From assembly GCA_026770025.1 (NCBI GenBank), contig JAMXDE010000044.1, positions 496,001 to 560,000 of the forward strand: DNA of 64,000 nucleotides, read 5' to 3'. Positions within the stretch are counted from its first letter, which is position 1; each line of letters starts with the position of its first letter. Below the pieces are notes generated by a model that worked only from the letters and a program-made list of their open reading frames with translations, ran no database searches and had not been told where the DNA came from. Below, piece by piece: positions 55,017 through 64,000 of this stretch. This DNA comes from Craspedostauros australis. Lineage: Eukaryota > Bacillariophyta > Bacillariophyceae > Mastogloiales > Achnanthaceae. The position numbers and the translations under genes are program-made.

Positions 55017-57020
55017 GATTGTATTGTGTGTGGTGTGAGTTGTGTGTATTATTTGTTGTTGATTTGGTGGAGTCTGATTGTGCTCTTTTGCTTCGTTGTT
55101 GTTGTGGTTGTGGTTGTTGTGGATGTTGCTGTTGTGTTTGTGTCGCTTTTGATTTTGTGAGGAGAGGATGGACATCGGAAGAATCCACACCAACGCACAG
55201 TTGCGCACATTCACGAGCACAACCACAATGGAGAAGACTGTACAGAGGGAGAAGAACAACACGTGGGTGTTGGAGTCATGATACTCCATGCAGAATCGCC
55301 ATTCACAGCAACGTCACCAGTTTGACCGATCCCCACTTATCGTCTCCGTTCTCCCCACGAAACTCAATCGCCAATCCCGAAATGTGGAGAAGCGATCTGG
55401 TTGGTTGCCGAAACACGTCATCCATCAGTTCATGCCAGCGGCGAACAATTGGTGCCCACACACAAACACTCAACCAGGCCCGAACAAGGCAAGAGCAATG
55501 ATGCAACAACACCGGTGAGTGGGGAGAGGTTGGTCTTGTGCGGTGATCCGAATCCCAATCCAAATCAAATCACACACCACATACTTCGGGCAAGCAAAGG
55601 CAGAGTGAGGGATGGTGAAATGTTCGTCAGCGATCACACAGCTACAGACACCGGCAACGCCAAGCCACGAGGCAATGCAATACCATACAGACCAGTCCAT
55701 GGGCGCCATCACACCAAGCAACACAAACCAGCACGATACTCGCGCGCTGCAAGTCCGAACCATGGACATCCGGCTGATCGTGCCATCCTTCCTCTTCTTC
55801 TTTCTCACCATGTATTCATACTCGGACAGATGCGCACGTCTCATCATCCACACAGACGACCTACACATGGTCGAAGCCTGTACATGCAACCCAGTAGTCC
55901 AGCAGCTTTCGTGATGATGGAGCATTGACAGGGAACATCAGTTTGAGCACCATCAACAAGCGTGGGACACTTGAAGACCAGCTACTCTGTGTGCCTCGCT
56001 ATTTGAGTCCGAGTATGACGTACAGATGTGGTGGGCGGCCGCGGCAGCATCCGCAGCTCCAAATGCGAGAACAGAGACCCGCACACAGTCGTAGACTGTT
56101 AGCAATGCCACATCTTGCGTGCTTACTCCCATCGTCTTCATCATCATGGTGATACGGATCCAATCATACAGACCAGTACCATCTTCGCCATGCGTACCGT
56201 GCATACCATGCATGTCATCCATCCTCCTCTCTGCAGTTGCTCTGCAACCAGTTTGCTCCATCTTGTTTGGTGAAAATGTGAACTGGTTGAGTCGTGAAGG
56301 GCCCGTTGTCTTGTTGTTCTTGTTGTTGTTCTCTTGAGTACTTGTAGCGCAATGATGATGATACTTGCGGATTTATGGGCTTTTCTCCGAGAGCCAATTA
56401 ACAGTTAGTATGGACAGGATAAGTCATTCGAAACCAGCACGCCCAACTGTACATCTCGTGTTGTTGTTGTTCTTTGTGTGGGGAGAAGGGGTGTTGTCTT
56501 TCGTAATGTGCTATTCGTGGTTGGGTGTGAGACCATTGAAGCCGTGTTGACGAAAGACTGATAGAGGCTTCTGATTGGCCATCAAGGATGGACGTGGCAA
56601 CGAATTCATGACAAACCAGTGTTCATGTTTCCAGACGTTCAGTGAAGCTCACTTTCACCACACAACACCACAACTTCCTGTGTTTTGCGAGTGCTCGCTG
56701 TTTGTGGCCTCACGTGCATTTCCTGTGTGCCGAACAAGACCAATGGTTGGGGATGGAAGTGTGGCTGAGACTGCTCCAGGGCGTTTGTGTTCTCTGCACT
56801 CACATGTATTCCGCCATGACTGAAACCTGTATGACAGATTGCGGAGGTTGTCTCTCCTGAATCGGCACGCTGGCACCTTCTTCGTCCTCTCTCTCTGTGG
56901 TGTCTGTGAGAAACAAAGCAAAACAAAACAGCTCGACCTTCCTCTCACAAAATACAAACCCATCCACCCCACAAACCGCAACAACAACAAACAGCAACAA
57001 CAACAGTAACAGCAACCGCA
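55017..57020. other. intergenic between divergent genes
   Basis: About 2 kb between the DUF2358-like gene (minus) and the hydrolase gene (plus). Frames up to 175 codons overlap on both strands, without domains. Just upstream of each ATG the sequence is rich in CAACA/TTGTT words, as expected of leaders here. Confidence 0.5.
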
Positions 57021-58375
57021 ATGACAGCATACAACAACACGACGGCACTCATCGCACTCACGCTGCTGTGTCTGTGCAACTCAATCACAAACTGCCAAGC
57101 GTGAGTGACACACAACACGCCATCGGCGTCAAAAACATCAACCATACACACACGACAAGGACCGCCACCAGCCGCCACGGCAACTCACATCACTCCACAG
57201 CAAACGCACGTCCTCGTTCTACCAGGCTTCGCAACCGCAGCCAGCGACTACGTCGACGACCTTGTTCCCAACATCGCACAGCAAGCCATCGACGCTGGAT
57301 GGTGGGGCAACAACAACGACAACAGCAACAGCAACAGCAATAACAACAGCAACAACGACGACATGACCAACGCAATGGATCACATCCACGTCCTGCCACT
57401 CCAGCGACATGATTGGGCACAGACCATCGCATTTGGCATGTGCGATCTCGACTTCATGACCTTCAAGGCACCAGCAACCAAGTGGGCGTACCGATGGTAC
57501 CTTCAGAAGGTGGCGAAAGAGGTCAAGAGAATCCAGGATGTCGCCAAGGAGGAAGGCACGACCGCCAAGATCATCCTGGTGGGACACTCCGCTGGTGGCT
57601 GGCTCGCAAGGTGAGTTTGGCGCGGCTTTGCTCTTGTACAACTGCTCCTGTGCATGCTTCAGCCCTCCACTCTGCTCTATTCCATTCATTTCACTCACAC
57701 GATCAACACTCGCGTTCTCCCTCCATGCATCATCACACGCATCTTTCATCATTCATCATTCGCCTCCTTCCAATCAACAGAGCCGCTGTCGGATACGGAA
57801 TGGATGATACCAACGGCAAGGATCTGCAGATTGACATCGACAGCATTCTGGGAATCGTCACGCTCGGGTCTCCCCATATCCCATGCCCCAAGGGCTCCGT
57901 CGACATCACTGGCGGTGCACTCCGCATCGTTCATGACACCTTCCCAGGTGCCTTCTTCAACGACCGTCTCTTCTACGTGTCTGCTGCCGGATCTGCATTG
58001 AACGTCGAGCAGCAGCAAGCGCACATCCCTTCCCCACACACCATCACCTCACAGCCAGATGCTGATCACATGCTTGCGTACCAATCGTACAAGTTGCTTT
58101 CTGGTCAAGGACACCAGGACGGTGATGGCATCGTCCCTGTCCCGCTTGCACACCTGGAGGGTTCCAATCTCCAGATTACGTTGGACAACGTGTACCACAC
58201 CTCCATGCTGCAGAACCAGCATCAGCATCAACATCAACATCAACATGAGCACGATCAACACACATCTCACGCATCCGAAGCCTCGGAATCGAGATGGTAC
58301 GGATCGAAGGACATCGTCCAGCAATGGTTCAGTCCTGTTCTGCACAAGGTGCTACCAGCCATGATGGTTCAGTAG
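57021..58375 (+). CDS. secreted alpha/beta hydrolase, three exons, first junction unresolved
   Basis: Exon 1 starts at ATG 57021 and codes a signal peptide (MTAYNNTTALIALTLLCLCN). Its end is uncertain: the strong donor GTGAGT at 57104 leaves a phase that none of the obvious acceptors before QTHVLVLPGF restores. Exon 2 ends at 57610 and exon 3 is 57781-58375. The junction AG+A gives Arg, and the text runs GHSAGGWLAR-AAVGYGMDD. Catalytic residues are Ser in GHSAGG, a probable Asp in DGDGIVP and His in NVYHTS. The first strand HVLVLPGF carries the oxyanion context. A poly-Asn/Ser insertion (57306-57360) and a Gln/His run (58226-58260) lie in loops. It resembles lipase/esterase members of the alpha/beta hydrolase family; substrate unknown. 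Confidence 0.75.
57611..57780 (+). other. spliceosomal intron of the hydrolase gene
   Basis: Donor GTGAGT, acceptor AACAG, 170 bases. The joined text runs directly on from the nucleophile motif GHSAGGWLAR. Confidence 0.85.
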
Positions 58376-60302
58376 CTTGCTTTCCTGCGCTTAGACTTGA
58401 AGTCGCAGATGCAGTTGCAGCCAATCGCCGAGCGGGTACGCAACCATGAATACCACAGCATCACACTGCCCGTCTACATACAGACGCACACAATTTTCAC
58501 CATACACAACCATATCATACAATAGAATACCCTACAATAGATCACCAAACAATAGAATACCATGAGCGTGCGAATGATAATGGTCGATGCGTCCACCGCG
58601 CTCATGGGGACAGCAGAGATCCTGGCTTGACACCATTCCGGTTTGGCCAATTCTACGAACACGAAGGAGCACTCAACTCAACTCAACTCCATCGTTGCAC
58701 CCTTTGGTTCGAAGCTGGATGTTGCCTCGCTTGCTGCCTCGCTTGCTGCATAGGTAGCGCATAATACTTCAGCTTGATGGATGCCTTCGAACCTGCTTCA
58801 TCCAGTGGTTCAATGATGTTGCTCGGATGAGATGTGCACAAGAGAGAGGAGTTGGAGACGCGGTTTGATGGTTGTGACGGATCTTTGTGGATACCTTTAT
58901 CGACTCATCTGAATGGATCGTGCACTTCGATCGTGGAAGCGAGGGACTCATTTGGACACGATCAAACAAGAACAAAAATGGCGCGCAACATCACCAAATT
59001 TTGTGGCTTCTCTTCTTGTTCGCCAGAATGGCAGACACGAGACAAGGCAAAGGCTGGAGCGGTGGGGGCGGCATGAGGAGGAATGGACATGGTCGTGTGG
59101 TGTGGTGTGGTGTGGTGTGGGACGAGGATGGCAGATGAAGGTGGACTGAAGTGCCACTGCTATTGATGAGCGCCGATGAAGCGCGGCGTTCCCAATGATG
59201 ACCACATGACAATCGCGTTGACAGACATCCATCGAACAGTGAAGAGAAGAGAAGAGATGAGGTATGAACGTAACCGAGCATGACGGGACGTGATGGGACG
59301 ACAAGCAACGGCCATGATCAGGAGAAGGTGATGCGAAACAGAGAGATGGAGAAACGCAGAACACACCATTGCTACTCCAAGCATGCCAGCAACGCATTCA
59401 ACAATCTCATGACGACTCCATCACCACGAATGAAGTCACGATGATCACGATGATCATGATGTCAACGTCCGCGGATGCAGCTCATGCCACCATGGTCAGC
59501 TGCATTATCAATGCCAGCTCCTGCGCCACGCAGATCGATGGTTGGGTACCATCGCAGGATACGATCAGTAGCCGGCATCGCAGTATCCAAGAAGACCACG
59601 CATGCGCAACACGTACCACATACGCTGGTTGTCGGCGAAGCTTCGGCAACAGCGATTGCTCGACATGCTCAAGAGCAGAACACTTCACATGTGCACGGCA
59701 CAGCACGACATAACGAGGCGCTGCAAGCATGTCCGCATGTTGAACGTCCATGGGTTTGGAACTCAGAGGCAGAGACATCGAAAAGCAGAGATATTGTCTC
59801 CACCGACTCCACAATCAGTTCTGCAATCAAGGCAACGACTCGATACCGAGCGACGATGATTGAAACTCGTGCGCCATCTATCAGGTACGCACGATGGGTT
59901 GTGTTCAAGACACTGCACAAGGTGAAGGACGCATCAGCATGTTGCGAAGGGTCATTCATGTCATCACCGTCGAGGCTCCAATTGCATCGCGGCATAGGTC
60001 CAACCCACTGTCTGAAACATAAAGGACAAGAATGCCTGATGCTGCTCCGTCTCCGGAGACCATGCGCTGCGCTACATATCTTTTCCATACACCCTTTGCA
60101 TTTTCCCGATTGGTGGTAACGACAACCACCTTGCGTCAACTGCGTGAGAGTAGGATCGGCATAGAGCGGTGGACTTGACTACGTACGAAGACAATGACGA
60201 GCAGTAACAGAAAAAGGAATCATTGCGAGACTACAGTACTCGAGTGTTCCAACACCGGCGTGGCTCGATCTGCCTTGCCCTGCAGTTGTTGACACCGATA
60301 CC
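58376..60302. other. intergenic between convergent genes
   Basis: About 1.9 kb. It contains a GTGTG pentamer run (TGTGG repeated, 59093-59121). Frames up to 214 codons (59475-60119) overlap each other; no domain seen. Confidence 0.5.
59093..59121. repeat. TGTGG pentamer microsatellite
   Basis: Five to six copies of TGTGG in tandem in intergenic sequence. Confidence 0.85.
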
Positions 60303-62669
60303 TCACATGAACTTGATGCGCTTTCTCCGCCTTCGTCCTCCCAACAATGCAACGATGTCACTGTGCCCTTTCGTCTTCGCGATGCCCATCGCAGTTTCGC
60401 CGGCGTTGTTCTTGATATCCAAATCAATTATCACGCCCGCACTGTTGAGTAATGCTTCAATCACTCGCTTTCCAGCATTCCAACTTGCCACGTGCAACGG
60501 TGTATCACCATGACGATTCTGAATGCTCACATCCACTCCTCCATCTGATTTAATCAGAGACACTGCCATTTTGAGAAACCCGTTGCTGGCTGCGTGGTGC
60601 ATTGGTGTGTCGCCGTTCTTGTTCTTCATATCGGCCAATGGTTGTGCTGATGTGATTAAGCGATCTATCGCATCTCCCCTTTCGACGGTGCGGCCTTGAT
60701 CCAAGTTACGATTCGGAATTATCTCCTTTTGGATTTGATCGTAGAGTTTCGTGAGCTTCATCTCTTGGTCGACGGCAAGCACTCTGTGATCCTTCTTGGA
60801 GTAGTGGACTGGGGTGTCGCCATGGTTGTTTTGAATTGTAATATCAAAACAATCTTCGTGAAATCCATCCAAGTACTTATCCTGGAGGAAATGCAATGAC
60901 TCATTTTGATATGCAAGATGGAGGGCGGTGTTGCCATCATTCTTCTGTGCATTGACATCCACCTTCAGGTTGTTCAACTCGAGCAGCGCGTCGAGCATGT
61001 AAGGTCTGGCGTTCATATACGCGAGATGGAGCGGAGTATTGCCGTTGTCGTTTCGGATGGTACCATCGATATCACGAGACGCAATATCAGCCAACCAATC
61101 CGCATGATTGGGAAAGCCGGATCGCACCAGCAGATGAAGCGGCGTGTCCCTATCGTTGTTCTGGAGTTCCATGTCGAAATACGTATCTTCGTTCTCGTTG
61201 ATGCACCAAAGGAAAGAAATGCTGTCTTCCATTAACGCCAGATGAAGAGGTGTATTGCCATCGTCATTTTGCAATGTCATGCCGATGTTGTCTTCGTCCA
61301 ACCCAAGAAGGTACTCCACCAAGTCTTCACCATATCTGGCGCATGCACTATGGAGCGGTGTGTTACCGGTGCTGTCTCTTGTATAGACGCTGCCATCAAC
61401 TTCACTCGATTCAATCAAGTAGCTCACGACGCCCACACTGCCATATTTGCAGGCGGAATAGAATGGTGTATTGCCGTTCGTGTCATGGATATCAAAATCA
61501 ATTTTGATTTGGTCCGATTCCATGAGGTACTGGATGAAATCTTCTCCATCACCTCTATTCCTACACGCACAATGGAATGGCGTCTCACCGGCGTTGTTTT
61601 GAATGCTGAATGCGTCGTTGAGTTGCTCCAATGCGAGTGCCACCAAGCCTCTCATCAAGCCAGTAAATCCTCTTTCGCACACGTAGTGGATCGGAGTATT
61701 GCCTTGCTTGTCTTGTGCGCTGAAATCAATGGAAGCGAGGTCCAATTGGGCGAAACAAAAAGCCACACCCCGATCATAATTCATGCACACACAGTGGAAT
61801 GGCGTTTGACCGGACTCGTTCGTTCTTTCCAGGTCGGTCTTCGCTTTGGTCGATGTCATCATGAGCTCAATCACCTCTCTCGGTGCACTCTTGGAAGCCA
61901 GGTGGAACGGTGCCTCGCCATTGTTGTCCGCGACGGTGAGATCGACGTAGGCTTGATCCTTTCGAAGCAGAAGTTCCATCAACTGGCCATCCATCAATTG
62001 AGACATGTGATGGGCTGGTGTCCGGCCGTCCTTGTCTTGAATGTTGACATCAAGACTAGATTGGCAGGTATTGATGAGACACTCCGCCATCGATTTGTTG
62101 AAGTATCCGCATGAATAGTGGAGTGCCGTCCGGCCATTCCTATCCGTTGTGTCGCAAACTGTCTTCGTCCGGTCAGCCTGCACCAGGCACTTCAGCGCAC
62201 AAAGATCCCTGTTTGCGCACGCGATGTGAATTGGCATGTCACCGTTATGGTCACGAAGGAACTGATCGATGCGAAGTTCCTTCGTTGTACAGAGGTACTC
62301 GACCACGTCGAGAGATTTGTACAGGCATGCAAAGTGCAATGGCGTGTACATGTCTCTGGTTTGCGCATTTGGGTTAATATCGACCTGCGTGGATTCAACC
62401 AAGTACTCCACAACGTCTAAGTTTTTGCTGCAGCATGCGTGATGGAACAGCGTGAAGCCGTTGAAGTCGGTGAGACTGCCGTTGATACGCAAGGGACTTG
62501 CTTCAATCAGAATCTCGACCTTCCAAACATCTCCATCACGACAAGCCCGCATGAGCTCTGTTCGTCCATATCCGTCCCGTGGGAGATCATCGTCGGGTCC
62601 ATTCGATCGGTCTGTCTCATGACCAACCTTTTTGTTGGCGCCGTGCGAAGCTCGGCCCAGATCAGACAT
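60303..62669 (-). CDS. ankyrin-repeat protein, 20 repeats
   Basis: 788 residues in a single frame from ATG at 62669. The first 40 residues (MSDLGRASHGANKKVGHETD) are polar and precede the repeats. I count about 20 ankyrin units, each starting with G-D/N-TPLH, GETPFH or similar (for example YTPLHFACLYKSLDVVEYL, GNTPFYSACKYGSVGVVSYL, GDTPLHVASWNAGKRVIEAL). The array ends with GETAMGIAKTKGHSDIVALL and a basic tail GGRRRRKRIKFM. That tail could be a nuclear signal or simply a cap. No other domain, signal peptide or membrane segment is visible. Unlike the 21.9-kb and 36.5-kb genes it begins with its own ATG, and its repeats are more distant from theirs. A scaffold or binding role is all the fold supports. 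Confidence 0.86.
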   Translation of the reverse strand: MSDLGRASHGANKKVGHETDRSNGPDDDLPRDGYGRTELMRACRDGDVWKVEILIEASPLRINGSLTDFNGFTLFHHACCSKNLDVVEYLVESTQVDINPNAQTRDMYTPLHFACLYKSLDVVEYLCTTKELRIDQFLRDHNGDMPIHIACANRDLCALKCLVQADRTKTVCDTTDRNGRTALHYSCGYFNKSMAECLINTCQSSLDVNIQDKDGRTPAHHMSQLMDGQLMELLLRKDQAYVDLTVADNNGEAPFHLASKSAPREVIELMMTSTKAKTDLERTNESGQTPFHCVCMNYDRGVAFCFAQLDLASIDFSAQDKQGNTPIHYVCERGFTGLMRGLVALALEQLNDAFSIQNNAGETPFHCACRNRGDGEDFIQYLMESDQIKIDFDIHDTNGNTPFYSACKYGSVGVVSYLIESSEVDGSVYTRDSTGNTPLHSACARYGEDLVEYLLGLDEDNIGMTLQNDDGNTPLHLALMEDSISFLWCINENEDTYFDMELQNNDRDTPLHLLVRSGFPNHADWLADIASRDIDGTIRNDNGNTPLHLAYMNARPYMLDALLELNNLKVDVNAQKNDGNTALHLAYQNESLHFLQDKYLDGFHEDCFDITIQNNHGDTPVHYSKKDHRVLAVDQEMKLTKLYDQIQKEIIPNRNLDQGRTVERGDAIDRLITSAQPLADMKNKNGDTPMHHAASNGFLKMAVSLIKSDGGVDVSIQNRHGDTPLHVASWNAGKRVIEALLNSAGVIIDLDIKNNAGETAMGIAKTKGHSDIVALLGGRRRRKRIKFM

Positions 62670-63817
62670 CTCTGCACAACCTCATCCAACACAGTGCGTT
62701 CGTGTCGATGAATGGAAATAAACGAGACAAAGGCGATGAGGCAGTGGTGTTAGCCTTGGTGATGATGAATCATTCATCGCCCTGTTCATCGGAACCATGG
62801 AAGCATTCCCTCCGACCAAACAACCAATCAATTGGGCAAGAGTGGATGAGGACCGTCACTCACTTGTGTATCGTCCGGAGGATAGTGGCGGTGTGCTCAC
62901 GGCGATCAGAAACGTCCACGATACGCGAAGATGACGGGAGAAGCTGGAAGGGAGGACAAGATTTGCTTGCTTGATCCTGCTGGTGGGATGAAGGGAGACC
63001 GCCGAAGAGGAGAGTGCCGTGCCTGATCTTCTTCGCCACCAGTGTCCTGTTGTCATGTGATGTGATGTGATGTGATGTGATGTTCGCGGCTGACCTCGCA
63101 AATCACTGTGGGAAATCTCTGTCTTCGCTGCTCCTGCAGTTCTTTCTATTGATGGTGCGGATTATATTGGTTATGTGGGTCGCCATGATGGTGCGAGTAT
63201 TCGCACGTGGACGCCCACATCATCTTCTCTTGTGGACGGCCATCATCGCGGTGGTGGCAACAGTCGGAGGACTAAGACGCGGTTCTGTTGCTTGTTCCTT
63301 GTCGTGTCGATTTGGGAATTCTGCGGTCAGCTTCCATGCGTTGTTGCGCTGTTGCGTTGTTGTTGGGCGAAAGGATTCATTCCCGCCGTTTCTGTGATGT
63401 TCTGCAACTTGATCGAATGGGTCAAACTGGCGTCTGCTTCTTGTTTGTTTGTTGGCAATCGGACACTCTTGAGACACAGTATTCATTGGAATGTTGACAT
63501 GTCTGTATTTACCGCATATCACAGAATGTTCGATTTCGACAGACTCGAACACGAACAACAATAACAGAGGTTGATTTGTTAAATCGGAACACTCTTTGAA
63601 CCGCTTCATATTGACTCAAGTAGAACACGCTAATATCCACAGAACAAAAGTGTCGCCACAACAGACCAAGAACAACAGAGAGAAGCAGGAAGAGGGCAAG
63701 ATGTCATCAACAACAACATCGCCGCACGCACATCGCCATCATGCTCGGGTCAACTCCGATTCTCCCTCTTGACCATCGTGATCATCATGGCTGCGGTGGT
63801 TGCATCATGAATCATCG
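62670..63817. other. intergenic, no gene recognised
   Basis: About 1.1 kb, including a TGTGA pentamer run (63056-63082). Overlapping frames on both strands (63077-63609) have no domain. Confidence 0.5.
63056..63082. repeat. TGTGA pentamer microsatellite
   Basis: About five copies of TGTGA in tandem, intergenic. Confidence 0.88.
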
Positions 63818-64000
63818 ATGAACGAGAGGACCAATACCTATGGATACTTCGAAGACCGTAAAGATCCCTCCACCAAGGGAAACGGTGACTTGAGAACCTG
63901 CGACATCCCTGAAGATGCCGAACAAAGCCGATCCCTCTTGTCGAATGCCTGCGCAGTATCAAAAACGATCGTGCCAAGGTGCTCCCATGAACATATAATG
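63818..64000 (+). CDS. possible 5' end of a gene running off the window
   Basis: From ATG at 63818 an unbroken 61-codon frame reads MNERTNTYGYFEDRKDPSTK, then GNGDLRTCDIPEDAEQ and ACAVSKTIVPRCSH to the end of the window. The text is balanced and polar, more protein-like than the Arg/Ser-rich frame on the other strand. No domain or signal peptide is visible in the part seen, and the frame may also be the end of an exon from upstream. Low certainty. Confidence 0.3.
   Translation, partial: MNERTNTYGYFEDRKDPSTKGNGDLRTCDIPEDAEQSRSLLSNACAVSKTIVPRCSHEHIM

Noticed and set aside
61242-62114. 290-codon plus-strand frame opposite the 20-repeat ankyrin gene
   Set aside because: Shadow of the ankyrin repeats; its Cys/His periodicity comes from the antisense of TPLHxAC.
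1-64000. tRNA, rRNA or CRISPR features
   Set aside because: I looked for T-loop words, rRNA blocks and regularly spaced direct repeats on both strands and found none. A covariance-model scan would be the decisive test.

Overview
This window is nuclear DNA from a diatom, a silica-walled stramenopile alga. The strongest evidence is a silicon transporter (SIT) on the minus strand, recognisable from its CMLD, EGxQ and GRQ motifs. Two proteins carry diatom-style plastid presequences that cleave before Phe (ADA-FVP and AQA-FATR). Other genes have GT-AG introns, and several ankyrin-repeat and secreted proteins are present. Centric versus pennate cannot be decided from the sequence. Layout, 0-25 kb: the 3' part of a DUF2009 gene; a large secreted Cys-rich protein with two tandem modules; a membrane-anchored OGFOD2-like 2-oxoglutarate oxygenase; a BIN4-like topoisomerase VI accessory protein split by an intron; a plastid-targeted protein with three NTF2/SnoaL-like repeats; a decayed copy and then an intact copy of an ankyrin-BTB gene; and a 15-repeat ankyrin gene. 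Layout, 25.5-44 kb: a complete piggyBac-like DNA transposon flanked by CTAG; a RING-H2 protein; two small secreted proteins; an ankyrin gene interrupted by a 2.1-kb long-terminal-inverted-repeat element that looks Mutator-like; and another ankyrin gene with one frame break. Layout, 44-64 kb: a silicon-transporter gene split in two by a whole, very young Ty1/copia retrotransposon (two LTRs of 795 bp, no difference seen); a probable thylakoid-lumen DUF2358-like protein; a secreted alpha/beta hydrolase with introns; a 20-repeat ankyrin protein; and the start of a possible gene at the right edge. The common theme is gene turnover. Five ankyrin loci plus a decayed copy lie in 47 kb, and three elements of different classes sit in the same 27 kb, two of them inside genes. 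No pathway cluster or operon is visible. Most predicted proteins stand alone as plastid, secretory, nuclear or scaffold proteins. The most notable observations are the transposon-split silicon transporter, the piggyBac-like element with CTAG rather than TTAA at its ends, and the long-TIR element carrying a 16-bp palindrome in four copies.
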